Source: Azoarcus sp. TTM-91 (GTDB taxonomy: Bacteria; Pseudomonadota; Gammaproteobacteria; Burkholderiales; Rhodocyclaceae). From it: DNA of 61,749 bases. Every line of letters begins with the position of its first letter. The first letter of the stretch is position 1. The notes under the pieces are model-generated. The model ran no database searches, was not told the origin of the DNA, and worked only from the letters and a program-made list of their open reading frames with translations. Below, piece by piece: positions 8,534 through 16,671 of this stretch. The position numbers were made by a program, and so were the translations under genes. The DNA is taken from NCBI RefSeq assembly GCF_012911025.1, contig NZ_WUEI01000021.1, positions 1 through 61,749 of the forward strand, given 5' to 3'.

Positions 8534-8682
8534 AACGGCACTCCGTCTGTAACTTGATTGGCGGCCACAGAAGCCGTCCGCGCAACGCGGAATATCAGCG
8601 CACTCAATTGCCCTTCGCGGAATTGGCGCCTGTTCAGAACACCCTGCGGAACATCCGCAGAACACCCCGACCCGGAGCCGCC
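8534..8682. promoter_or_regulatory. Divergent promoter region, MDR operon and LysR gene
   Basis: About 150 bases separate the chosen TTG of the MDR gene from the GTG of the LysR gene. A divergent spacer of this size next to a LysR gene is the classic place for its operator. The segment around 8606-8634 has CAATTG and GAATTG elements in partly inverted arrangement (CTCAATTGCCC and GGAATTGGCG). I cannot fix -35/-10 boxes. Confidence 0.45.
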
Positions 8683-9651
8683 GTGACATCCAATGTTCAG
8701 GACCTCAACACCCGCAGCGGCGACAACGCGCTGCGCGCGCCTGATTTCTCCCTGCGGCAGCTCTCCTATTTCCTCGCCGCCGCGCAATACCAGTCGGTGC
8801 AGCAGGCGGCGGCCGCGCTGCATGTGTCGGCGCCGGCGGTGTCCGCCGCCATCGCCCACCTGGAGGCGACGCTGGGCGTGGCGCTGTTCCGCCGCCGCCA
8901 TGCCCGCGGCGTGATCCTCACCGAGGAAGGCAGCGCCTTCGCGGTGCAGTGCCGCGGCATCCTGCAGAACGCACGCGAGATGGCCTCCGTCGGCGCGCTG
9001 GACCGCCACGCGCTGAGTGGCCAGGTGCGGGTGGGCTGCCTGACCACCTTCGCCCCGCTGGTGATTCCGGCGCTGCTGCGCGAGGTGAAGGGCAAGCTGC
9101 CGCGCGCCCGGCTGACCTGGGCGGAAGGCCACCATGAGTACCTGATCGAATCCCTGCGCACCGGCACGCTGGATCTGGCGGTGCTGTACGACTTCGAGAT
9201 TCCCTCCGGCATCCAGTCGGTGACGCTGCGCGACGCGCCGCTGCAGGCGGTGCTGCCGGCCAGCCATGCGCTGGCGGCCAACGCCAGCCTGTCGCCGGCC
9301 GATCTCACCACCGAGCCCTTCATCCTGCTGGACCTGCCGCGCACCCGCGAGTACATGCTGACCGCCTTCAGCTCCCACGGCGTGCTGCCGCGCATCACCG
9401 AGACGGTGCATTCCTTCAGCATGCTGCTAGGGCTGGTGGCGGCCGGGCATGGCTTCTCGCTGCTCAACTTCTGTCCGCCCTACATGGTTCCCGGCCTGGG
9501 CCGGGTGGTGTCGCGGCCCTTCCAGGCCATGGTGCGCCAGCCTTCCATCGTGGTCGCCTACTCCTACCGCTACCACTACCCGCGGGTGGCGGCAGCCATC
9601 GTCGAGTGCCTGTCGGCCATCGTGGATGAGCTGCCGATGCAGGCGGACTGA
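8683..9651 (+). CDS. LysR family transcriptional regulator
   Basis: A GTG at 8683, five bases after CGGAG, gives 322 residues. The longer open frame back to 8527 would run into the divergent gene. The N-terminal winged helix-turn-helix spans LRQLSYFLAAAQYQSVQQAAAALHVSAPAVSAAIAHLEATLGVALFRR in pattern, followed by the linker helix and a periplasmic-binding-like effector domain (SGQVRVGCLTTFAPLVIPALL onward). The gene lies alone on the plus strand between two minus-strand operons: divergent from the MDR-amidase-reductase operon and convergent with the Rieske-transport operon. It is the natural candidate to control both, responding to an aromatic or amide inducer. Two of the three genes needed for a complete Rieske system lie on opposite sides of it. 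Confidence 0.93.
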   Translation: MTSNVQDLNTRSGDNALRAPDFSLRQLSYFLAAAQYQSVQQAAAALHVSAPAVSAAIAHLEATLGVALFRRRHARGVILTEEGSAFAVQCRGILQNAREMASVGALDRHALSGQVRVGCLTTFAPLVIPALLREVKGKLPRARLTWAEGHHEYLIESLRTGTLDLAVLYDFEIPSGIQSVTLRDAPLQAVLPASHALAANASLSPADLTTEPFILLDLPRTREYMLTAFSSHGVLPRITETVHSFSMLLGLVAAGHGFSLLNFCPPYMVPGLGRVVSRPFQAMVRQPSIVVAYSYRYHYPRVAAAIVECLSAIVDELPMQAD

Positions 9652-9679
9652 GGCCGTCGCCGGACCCCGGTAACGGCGT

Positions 9680-10297
9680 TCACCCGGCCGGCATTTCCAT
9701 CCATGACTCCGAGAAGGCGAGGAAGGCGGAGCTTTTCTTGCCGCCGTCGAAGTTGCGCGTGCTGACCTGACCGGGCAGCCGGCGGCCGTTGATCTGGATG
9801 CTGGCGTCGGCGGCGTCGATGAACAGGCTGTACATCTCGTGCTTCTGCGTCGGCCCCTTCTCCGCCGGCATGTCCACCGCGTAGGGCTCGCCGAGCGCGT
9901 CCCAGGTGAGCACCACTTCCACACCGTCGGCGCGGAGGATTTCCTGGTACTTGCGCCGGGTGTCGCCCACCGAGCGCGCTTCCAGCAGCGGCAGGTAGCT
10001 CACCGCCGGCGTGCCGGCGGAAACGCGGAAGGAATTGAAGCGGGAGAAGAATTCCGCCATCAGGTAGCGCGCCAGCGGCTCGTTGTCGGTGAGGCAGACG
10101 TTGCAGGCTTCCGGCAGGCTGGCGGCCATCTGCGGCTTTTCCAGCAGCAGCACACCCTTGCCCATGCCGAACGGCGAATAGTTGATCTTGAAATAGGTGG
10201 CGAGGCTGGCCCAGTCGCCGTCCGGGTCGTTCTTGAGGTAGATGCCGGGGTTGTCGCCGGTCCAGGCGACTTTGCCGGGATGCACGGGATTGCTCAT
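9680..10297 (-). CDS. Hypothetical protein at the end of the Rieske operon
   Basis: A 205-residue protein that I do not recognise. It starts at 10297, 65 bases downstream of the Rieske oxygenase gene on the same strand, and is the last gene of the operon. It has no signal peptide or membrane segment. It looks like a soluble alpha/beta protein, with segments such as GDWASLATYFKINYSPFG, CLTDNEPLARYLMAEFFSRFNSFRV, then a middle part with EVVLTWDALGEPYAVDMPA and a C-terminus rich in aromatic residues (SLFIDAADASIQINGRRLPG). The pairing with a Rieske oxygenase suggests an accessory or substrate-processing role, but nothing in the sequence proves it. Codon use matches its neighbours, so it is a genuine member of the operon. 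Confidence 0.85.
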   Translation of the reverse strand: MSNPVHPGKVAWTGDNPGIYLKNDPDGDWASLATYFKINYSPFGMGKGVLLLEKPQMAASLPEACNVCLTDNEPLARYLMAEFFSRFNSFRVSAGTPAVSYLPLLEARSVGDTRRKYQEILRADGVEVVLTWDALGEPYAVDMPAEKGPTQKHEMYSLFIDAADASIQINGRRLPGQVSTRNFDGGKKSSAFLAFSESWMEMPAG

Positions 10298-10362
10298 CGT
10301 TGTGGCGTCCTTTTCTTGTCTGTCTCTGTGTGTACTGCGTGGGGTCGGGAGGCGCGGCACGC

Positions 10363-11739
10363 CTACTTGGCGGCCTCGGTTGCCTCGGTCGCTTCGGCGC
10401 CGTGCCGCGCGGCGAGCTCGCGGATGCGCTGGCGGATTTGGCGGGCGCGGTCGTCCGCTTCCTGGTAGTCGCCGCGCACCACGATGTCGGTGATGGCCTT
10501 GCCGATTTCACGCACCAGCGCCTTGTCGTCGCCCGCGGACTCGGGGATGGACACCACGGTGTCGTGGCAGTAGGTCGGCGTCAGCGCGTTACTGCGCAGC
10601 GGCGACAACGATGGCGCTTCGCCCTGGGCGACCTTGCGCGTTTCGCGCTTGATGAGCTGGCGCAGCATGGCGATGCCGCGGTCGCAGCGGGTGAGGTTCT
10701 CCAGCTCGTGGATGGCGATGGAACGCTGGGTGACCTGAGCGTCGAAGTCGCCCGGCATGCGCTGGCGGTCTTCGTAGTCGCGCTCGCCGTCCTGGCCGAA
10801 GAAGTCAATGGATTCGACGCCGCAGCGGGATTCGTCGGCGATGCCGCGCGGGTCCATGTCCGGGTGGAAATGGCGCCAGCCGATGATGCGGCAGGTGTGG
10901 TTGTCGATCGGCGTGGTCCAGCGCGTGATCGCCACCCGGTTGAAGGCCTTGTCGGTCTGGCCGTCTTCCCAGATGTGGCCGACCTGGGCGAGGTTGGGCA
11001 GGATGATGTCGTTGGAGCGCACCCACACCTTGTCTTTCCAGCGCCGCGCGGTGACGTAGATCATGCCGGTGGGCGTGGGCACGAAGTCCATCTCCGGCAG
11101 CTCGCCCCATGCTTCTGCGAAGTGGGTGAAGCTGATGCGGGTGTGCAGGAACACCGCATGCGCCGGGTCCATCACGTTCTCGTGCACCTGCAGCCAGTTG
11201 CACGGGTAGGTAACGCAGTAGGGGACGAGGCGGTCGTCGCTGAGCTCGTAGGTGTCGTAGAGCGGGAATTCCGGCTTGTGCTCCGCCGGGCCGAAGTAGC
11301 CGAAGATGAGGCCGCGGTATTCGATCACCGGGTAGGCGCCGTGGCAGACGCTGTGGCGCAGGCGGGATTCCGGCGGATCACCCGGGGTTTCGAGGATGCG
11401 GCCATCCACGCCGAACAGCCAGCCGTGGTAGCAGCAGCGCAGCCCCTCGTCCTCGCAGATGCCGAATTCCAGCGAGGTGCCGCGGTGGCTGCAGTGCTTC
11501 TCCAGCAGGCCGGGGGTGCCGGACTTGGTGCGGAACAGCACCAGGTCTTCGCCGAACATGCGCACCGCCTTCGGCAGTTCGCCCAGCTCCGCCGACAGCG
11601 CCACCGGCTGCCAGAAGCGGCGCAGGTATTCGCCCAGCGGGCTGCCCTTCTCCACATGGGTGAGTTCGGCGTTTTCCGGCGGCGCCGGCTGCCGCTCGTA
11701 GGCCGAGTAGGGTTTGATGAGTATGGTCTTCTTGTCCAT
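10363..11739 (-). CDS. Rieske non-heme iron oxygenase, phthalate 4,5-dioxygenase-like oxygenase component
   Basis: A 458-residue alpha-type oxygenase. The Rieske 2Fe-2S motif is C83-S-H85 and C102-C-Y-H105. The mononuclear iron site is in ENVMDPAHAVFLHT, with N188, D191 (bridging aspartate), H194 and H199. Length, the early motif GEYLRRFWQPVALSAEL and CSHRGTSLEFG match the phthalate dioxygenase/vanillate demethylase group, which works as an alpha-only homo-oligomer with a single reductase. The matching reductase is at 5362-6315 and no beta subunit is present. It would hydroxylate or O-/N-dealkylate an aromatic or heteroaromatic acid. It lies downstream of a Liv importer, a DUF1116 protein and a class II aldolase-like gene, so the imported compound is the probable substrate. 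Confidence 0.95.
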   Translation of the reverse strand: MDKKTILIKPYSAYERQPAPPENAELTHVEKGSPLGEYLRRFWQPVALSAELGELPKAVRMFGEDLVLFRTKSGTPGLLEKHCSHRGTSLEFGICEDEGLRCCYHGWLFGVDGRILETPGDPPESRLRHSVCHGAYPVIEYRGLIFGYFGPAEHKPEFPLYDTYELSDDRLVPYCVTYPCNWLQVHENVMDPAHAVFLHTRISFTHFAEAWGELPEMDFVPTPTGMIYVTARRWKDKVWVRSNDIILPNLAQVGHIWEDGQTDKAFNRVAITRWTTPIDNHTCRIIGWRHFHPDMDPRGIADESRCGVESIDFFGQDGERDYEDRQRMPGDFDAQVTQRSIAIHELENLTRCDRGIAMLRQLIKRETRKVAQGEAPSLSPLRSNALTPTYCHDTVVSIPESAGDDKALVREIGKAITDIVVRGDYQEADDRARQIRQRIRELAARHGAEATEATEAAK

Positions 11740-11838
11740 CTGCTCTGTTTCTCCTTGCGGTCCGCGGCCGCCGGCCTTGCCGCCCGGCGGGAATGCGGAG
11801 GGAATCGATAGGGTTGGCGCGTCTCGCCGAAGGGCTGG

Positions 11839-12621
11839 CTAGCTGGCCACCTCGGGCTGGCTGCGCAGCACCTGCCGCAGCAGCGGCCGGCCCTGGAAGG
11901 CGCCGAAGGCCGGCGTGCCGATGCCGCGGGCGATGCCGCGCGCCTGTTCCGGCGGCAGCGCATGGACGCGGCCGGCGGCTTCGGCCAGCAGCTGGATGCG
12001 GGCGGAGCGTTCGATGAGCACGAACCACCACAGCGCCTCCTCCACGCTGCGGCCGACACTGAGCGGGCCGTGGTTGCGCAGCAGCAGCGCTTTCTGCCCG
12101 CCCAGCGCGGCGGCGATGCGGGCGCCCTCGTCCAGCCCCAGCACCAGGCCGCAGTCTTCCTCGAACACCGCGTGGTCGCCGTAGAGGGCGCACACGTCCT
12201 GGTTGATCGGGTCCAGCGGCCGGCCCAGCGCGCACCAGGCGGTAGCGTGCTCCGGGTGGCCGTGGGCGACGCAGGCCACGTCCGGCCGGGCGCGATGCAC
12301 CGCGGCGTGGATGGCGAAGGCTGCGGCGTTGATCGGCCCACCTTCCAGCACCACGCCCTCCAGCGTCACCAGCGACAGCAGGCTGGCACGCATCTCGCCG
12401 TAGCCGATGCCGAAGGGGTTCACCCAGAAGCGGTCCTCGTGTTCCGGGTCGCGCGCCGAAAGGTGGCCGGCCACGCCCAGGCTCATGCCGAGCTGGTGGA
12501 GCAGGCGGAAGGCGGCGGCCAGCCGGGTCTTCAGCTGCTCGCGCGGCGTGGCCGCCGGGGCGGCGCCGTCGCCATCGGCCGGGGCTGGCACCGGTTCGAA
12601 GCGGAAGGGGTTCGCGTTCAT
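11839..12621 (-). CDS. Class II aldolase/adducin family protein
   Basis: From ATG 12621 the protein has 260 residues. It shows the fold-specific blocks of class II aldolase/adducin proteins: SLGVAGHLSARDPEH (N-terminal glycine loop), FWVNPFG, the metal-ligand pair in CVAHGHPEHATAWC and a third histidine in LLRNHGPLSVGRSVEEALWWF. The family includes sugar-phosphate aldolases but also decarboxylases, among them 3,4-dihydroxyphthalate 2-decarboxylase of Gram-positive phthalate pathways. Next to a phthalate-type Rieske oxygenase, a decarboxylase or lyase acting on the hydroxylated ring product is the most attractive reading. This is inference from family knowledge and gene order. The gene is translated from the same operon as the transporter, 25 bases after the binding-protein gene. 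Confidence 0.9.
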   Translation of the reverse strand: MNANPFRFEPVPAPADGDGAAPAATPREQLKTRLAAAFRLLHQLGMSLGVAGHLSARDPEHEDRFWVNPFGIGYGEMRASLLSLVTLEGVVLEGGPINAAAFAIHAAVHRARPDVACVAHGHPEHATAWCALGRPLDPINQDVCALYGDHAVFEEDCGLVLGLDEGARIAAALGGQKALLLRNHGPLSVGRSVEEALWWFVLIERSARIQLLAEAAGRVHALPPEQARGIARGIGTPAFGAFQGRPLLRQVLRSQPEVAS

Positions 12622-12646
12622 GCTGCGTTCCGTGGGCAGCGCCGGC

Positions 12647-13804
12647 TCAGTTCGCCGCCTTGGCGGCGAGCTTGAACTTGCCGTTGTCCACCACCAGCAT
12701 CTGCACGCTCTCCGGCTTGGTGCCGAAGTGGTCTTCCGGGCCGTAGGCATACACCGCGGTGACGCCGACGTAGTTGCTCACCTGCTCCAGCGCGTCGCGC
12801 ACCGCGCTCGGCTGGTCGCCGGCCTTGCGCACCGCGTTCATCAGCAGCATGGCGGCGTCGTAGCCATTGCCGGCGAAGGTGGCCGGCTGCTTGCCGTACT
12901 TGGCCTCGTAGGCCTTCACGAACTGCTCCAGCACCGGCTTCTGCGCATCGCCGGCCGGCAGTTCGGCGGTGACGTAGATCTTGGACGAGGGCAGCAGCGC
13001 GCCGTTGGCGGCCTCGCCGGCCAGGCGCAGGTAGTTGAAGTCGTTGGCGGCGTGGGTGAGGTAGAGCGGCTGCTTGAGGCCAAGCGCGCGGTAGTTCTTG
13101 GTGGAAATGGCCAGCCCCGGCCCGGTGGCCCAGATGACCACCGCCTGGGCCTCGGTGCCGCGGATCTTGGTGAGCTGCGGCGTCATGTCGGTATCCGCGT
13201 TGCCGAACACCTCGGTGCTGACCACGGTGATGCCGTGCTTGGGCGCCAGCTGCAGTAGGGTGTCGCGGGCGCTGGTGCCGAAGGCGACGTCGGAGTGCAG
13301 CATGGCGATCCTGGTGATGCCGCGGGCGCGCATGTCCTCCAGCATCACCGTTTCCACCACCACGTCGGTCAGCGGCGCGAGGAAGCTGTAGCGGCGCTGC
13401 TCCGGCGGCAGCACGATGCCGCGGGTGGCGCCTATGCCTATCATCGGCACCTTGGCGCGCTCCACCGCGTCGACGATGGCGAAGTTGGAGCCGCTGCTGC
13501 TGGGGCCGACGATGCCCACCACCTTCTCCTGCGAGATCAGGCGGCGCAGCGCCGACACCGTCTTGGTGTTGTCGCTCTCGGTGTTGAGGTTCACCAGCTC
13601 CACCTTGCGGCCGTTGATGCCGCCGGCGGCATTCACCTGCTCCACCGCCAGCTGGGCGCCTTCCAGCGCCGGCTGGCCGAGGGAGGCGATGAAGCCGGAG
13701 GTTTCCAGCAGGCCGCCGAGCTTGATCGGCTCCTGCGCGATTGCGGCGCCCGCTCCTGCTGCACAGAGGACGAGCGTAGCCAGCGATTTCTTCCAATCGA
13801 TCAT
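12647..13804 (-). CDS. Branched-chain amino acid-type ABC transporter substrate-binding protein
   Basis: A 385-residue protein with a cleavable signal peptide (KKSLATLVLCAAGAGAAIA, then QEPIKLGG). The mature part matches the Peripla_BP_6/LivK family: SGFIASLGQPALEGAQLAVEQVNAAGGINGRKVELV at the N-terminus, VVGIVGPSSSGSNFAIVDAVE and the TFAGNGYDAAMLLMNAV segment late. A good ribosome-binding sequence (AGAGGA) precedes the ATG at 13804. Family members associated with aromatic operons bind aromatic carboxylates rather than leucine, so the ligand here is likely the substrate of the Rieske pathway. It is located between DUF1116 and the class II aldolase gene instead of next to the permeases, which ties import closely to catabolism. 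Confidence 0.94.
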   Translation of the reverse strand: MIDWKKSLATLVLCAAGAGAAIAQEPIKLGGLLETSGFIASLGQPALEGAQLAVEQVNAAGGINGRKVELVNLNTESDNTKTVSALRRLISQEKVVGIVGPSSSGSNFAIVDAVERAKVPMIGIGATRGIVLPPEQRRYSFLAPLTDVVVETVMLEDMRARGITRIAMLHSDVAFGTSARDTLLQLAPKHGITVVSTEVFGNADTDMTPQLTKIRGTEAQAVVIWATGPGLAISTKNYRALGLKQPLYLTHAANDFNYLRLAGEAANGALLPSSKIYVTAELPAGDAQKPVLEQFVKAYEAKYGKQPATFAGNGYDAAMLLMNAVRKAGDQPSAVRDALEQVSNYVGVTAVYAYGPEDHFGTKPESVQMLVVDNGKFKLAAKAAN

Positions 13805-13828
13805 GATTTCCTCTTCTGTTGGGTCCCG

Positions 13829-15076
13829 TCAGGGAAGGGTGGTCAAGGCTGTTTTGAACAACTCTGGGGGGGCATGCCAGATGCCGCCGCCGACGCGGCC
13901 GGCAATGCCATTCGAATCGAGGATGCCGAGGGCGACCGGCAGCGCGAGGCCGCTCTCCGCCACCCGGCGGGCAGACAGGCCGACGCGCACCGCGCGCCGC
14001 GTCAGCCGCGGATGCAGGCCGCCCAGCAGGGCCTCGCCCAGCGCCGCCGAGGGCATGCGCATGAACCCGGCGAGGTTGGCGGTCTGCGCCGGCGAGTGAT
14101 GCATGCACAGCGCGCCCAGGCCGAGCGCATCCACCACCGCGCTGTCGCCGATGGCGGGCAGGCAGGCTTCCGCCGGCCAGCCTTCCTGCAGACGGCCGAT
14201 GGGCGGGGTGGCGGTAGTGGTGGTCCAGGCCTGAGGCGCGCCGGCCAGGCGCAGGCCGAAGTCGATGCCGTTGCCGCCTATCGCCGTCACCAGCGCACTA
14301 CCGGCCACGCCCTCGGCGGCGCTCAGCATGCAGCGCGCCGCCGCCATCCAGGTGCTGAGGAAGAAGCCGGGCGAGGCGGCGAGGAAGGCCTCGCCCTCGC
14401 CATCCACCACCGCGCCGGCGGCCCGCAGGCGGGCGGCCAGCTCGCGGCTGCCAGCCTGGGTCTGGCCGTGGCAGTCGTCGCCGGCCTCCAGCGCGAGATC
14501 GGCGATCTCCAGCAGCTTGATGCCGGCGCCGTAGCCGGGCGCGAGGCCGGCGGCGAAGGCGCCGTTCTGCCAGCGCAGCAGCGCCAGCGCCTCCGGCGCC
14601 GCCATGCCCAGCCGCGGCGCATGCTGCACGCCGCCGTTCAACGGCGCATGGCAGGGCCCGCCCAGGCCATTGGCATCACGCACCACCTGCAACCACTGGC
14701 TGGGCGAAATCACCGCCGCCAGCGGAGTGACGCAGCCGTGGTCCTGCGCCGGCCGCAGGCGGATGTCGCCGGCGGCGATGGCGGCCAGGCCCTCTTCCAG
14801 CGTTTCCACCCAGCCTTCGAACAGCGCCGCCTGCGCCGCCGAATGCGCCACCGGCAGTGCCGGCGCGCCGCGGAAAGCCGGGCCGGCGTGCAGCAGGGTG
14901 CGGGCGGGCCAGTCCATCAGCTCGTCGCCACGGCGCAGGCCGGCGAGCACCGGCTCCACCGCCAGCAGGCGTTCCAGCGCGCTGCGGTCGGCGGCCGGAG
15001 TGGTGGCAACCGAGGTGGCACCGGAGTTGCCACCCGAATTGGCAACCGGGCCGGCAGTGAATCCCTCGGCGCTCAT
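13829..15076 (-). CDS. DUF1116 family protein (YlbE/AllG-like)
   Basis: A 415-residue soluble protein whose start overlaps the stop of the ATPase gene by ATGA. I recognise the DUF1116 pattern: LIS-type blocks such as GDIRLRPAQDHGCVTPLAAVISPSQWL in pattern, LNGGVQHAPRLG, HGQTQAGSRELAARL, GIDFGLRLAG, and GDSAVVDALGLGALCMHHSP near the end. The best-known member is Escherichia coli YlbE (AllG), encoded beside FdrA and YlbF in the allantoin/oxamate region, where the trio is linked to carbamoyl transfer from oxamate. Here no FdrA-like or YlbF-like gene is visible, which is odd. Residues 1-30 are serine/threonine/glycine-rich and probably disordered. Its presence suggests carbamoyl or amide chemistry, agreeing with the nearby amidase, but function is open. 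Confidence 0.8.
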   Translation of the reverse strand: MSAEGFTAGPVANSGGNSGATSVATTPAADRSALERLLAVEPVLAGLRRGDELMDWPARTLLHAGPAFRGAPALPVAHSAAQAALFEGWVETLEEGLAAIAAGDIRLRPAQDHGCVTPLAAVISPSQWLQVVRDANGLGGPCHAPLNGGVQHAPRLGMAAPEALALLRWQNGAFAAGLAPGYGAGIKLLEIADLALEAGDDCHGQTQAGSRELAARLRAAGAVVDGEGEAFLAASPGFFLSTWMAAARCMLSAAEGVAGSALVTAIGGNGIDFGLRLAGAPQAWTTTTATPPIGRLQEGWPAEACLPAIGDSAVVDALGLGALCMHHSPAQTANLAGFMRMPSAALGEALLGGLHPRLTRRAVRVGLSARRVAESGLALPVALGILDSNGIAGRVGGGIWHAPPELFKTALTTLP

Positions 15077-16671
15077 GCCGCCACCTCCGCCGTTTCGTCC
15101 TCATGCTGCCAGCCGAGGTAAGCCTCGCCGACGTGGGAGGACTGCAGCAGTTCCTCGCCACTGCCGTGGGCGACGATGGCGCCGTTGGCCAGCACATAGC
15201 CGCGGTCGGCCACCTGCAGCGCTGCATGCGCGTTCTGCTCCACCAGCAGCACCGCGATGCCGCGCTCGGCCAGCCGCGGCAGCAGCTCCAGGATTTCGCG
15301 GGTGACGCGCGGCGCCAGGCCGAAGGAGGGTTCGTCCAGCATCAGCAGCTTGGGCCGGCTCATCAGCGCACGGCCGATGGCGACCATCTGGCCCTCGCCG
15401 CCGGACAGGGTGCCGGCCTGCTGGTCGATGCGCTCGGCCAGGCGGGGGAAGAAGTCCAGCACCTCCCGCATCGCCGCCTCCACCTCGCGCGCCGCCGCCG
15501 CGCCCGGCCGGAACAGGTTGCCGAAGCCGGCGGCGCGGATGTGGGAGAAGCGGCCGATCATGAGGTTGTCGCGCACCGTCAGCATCGGGAACAGCTGGCG
15601 GCCTTCCGGCGCCAGCGCGATGCCGGCGGCGATGCGGCGCTCGGCGGCGAGGCCGTGCAGCGGCTTGCCATCGAACACGATGGCGCCGCCGGCGAGCTTG
15701 CACAGGCCGGAGATGGCTTTCAGCGTGGAGGACTTGCCGGCGCCGTTGGCGCCTATCAGCGTCACGATTTCGCCGGCGCGCACTTCCAGGTCTATGCCGC
15801 CGAGCGCATGCAGCGCGCCGTAGCGCACCGCCACCCGCTCCAGCTTCAGCAGCGGCGCCGCGCTGGCGGCCGCGCCGGCACGGCCGCGCGCCACCACCAG
15901 GTCGGTCTCGCCCAGGTAGGCCGCCAGCACCTGCGGATCGCGGCTCACCGCGCGGGTCTCGCCCTTGGCGATCACCGTGCCGTGGTCCAGCACCACCAGG
16001 CGTTCGGCCAGGCTGCTGACGAAGGCGAGGTCGTGCTCGACGAACATCACGGTGACGCCGGCCGTGCGGATGCGGCGGATGGCGGCGGCGAGCATCATCT
16101 TCTCGTCGTTGGTGAGGCCGGCGGCCGGCTCGTCCAGGATCAGCAGCCGCGCCTCGGTGCCCAGCGCCCGCGCCGCCGCCAGCAGGCGCTGCTGGCCGGC
16201 GGTGAGCATCTGCGCCGGCTGGTCGGCCAGCGCCGCCAGCCCGACCAGTTCCAGCTTGTCGCAAGCCATGCGGTAGAGCGCCGCCATCGACTGGCCGGCG
16301 CGCACGAAACGCGCCAGCCCGCCGGCCACGCCCTCGCCCAGGCGGGCCACGCCGGCGGCCATCACGTTCTCCACCACCGTCATCCCGGCCAGCACCTCGG
16401 CGGCCTGGAAGGTGCGCACCAGGCCGGCGCGATTGACGAACTCCGGCGGGCGGCCGGTGAGCAGTTCGCCGTCGAAATGCACGCTGCCGCGATCCGGCCG
16501 GACAAAGCCGGAGATGACGTTGAGCAGCGTGGATTTGCCGGCGCCGTTGGGGCCGATCAGGCCGAGGATCTCGCCCTGGCGGATGTCGAAACCGACCTCG
16601 GACAGCGCCTGCAGGCCGCCGAAGCGCACCGAGACGCCTTCCACCTTGAGCATTGTCGATGTCATGTTCAT
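15073..16671 (-). CDS. Fused Liv-type ABC transporter ATPase (LivG-LivF in one chain)
   Basis: A single 532-residue frame from ATG 16671 (GGAGGA upstream) contains two complete ATPase domains. The first is LivG-like: LIGPNGAGKSTLLNV (Walker A near residue 40), the helical insert with ALYRMACDKL, the signature MLTAGQQRLLAAARALG in place of the usual LSYGQQ, Walker B LLILDEPAAGL and FVEHDLAFV. The second is LivF-like: LIGANGAGKSSTLKAISG near residue 303, GIALAPEGRQLFPMLTV, LSGGEGQMVAIGRALM, LLMLDEPSFGLAP and LLVEQNAHAAL. A linker near residue 265 (ARGRAGAAASAAPLLKL) joins them. In most genomes, including the other two systems in this window, these are separate genes. Neighbouring genes overlap by ATGA on both sides. 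Confidence 0.95.
   Translation of the reverse strand: MNMTSTMLKVEGVSVRFGGLQALSEVGFDIRQGEILGLIGPNGAGKSTLLNVISGFVRPDRGSVHFDGELLTGRPPEFVNRAGLVRTFQAAEVLAGMTVVENVMAAGVARLGEGVAGGLARFVRAGQSMAALYRMACDKLELVGLAALADQPAQMLTAGQQRLLAAARALGTEARLLILDEPAAGLTNDEKMMLAAAIRRIRTAGVTVMFVEHDLAFVSSLAERLVVLDHGTVIAKGETRAVSRDPQVLAAYLGETDLVVARGRAGAAASAAPLLKLERVAVRYGALHALGGIDLEVRAGEIVTLIGANGAGKSSTLKAISGLCKLAGGAIVFDGKPLHGLAAERRIAAGIALAPEGRQLFPMLTVRDNLMIGRFSHIRAAGFGNLFRPGAAAAREVEAAMREVLDFFPRLAERIDQQAGTLSGGEGQMVAIGRALMSRPKLLMLDEPSFGLAPRVTREILELLPRLAERGIAVLLVEQNAHAALQVADRGYVLANGAIVAHGSGEELLQSSHVGEAYLGWQHEDETAEVAA

Noticed and set aside
8527..8682. N-terminal extension of the LysR gene to 8527
   Set aside because: It would overlap the divergent MDR gene start, lacks a ribosome-binding site and adds 52 residues not seen in LysR proteins. 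GTG 8683 with CGGAG is better.
13295..15121. Long plus-strand open frame (over 600 codons) opposite the DUF1116 and binding-protein genes
   Set aside because: It is a by-product of high GC third positions of the minus-strand genes. Its translation is rich in His, Arg, Gln and Ala with no domain, and it crosses two real genes.
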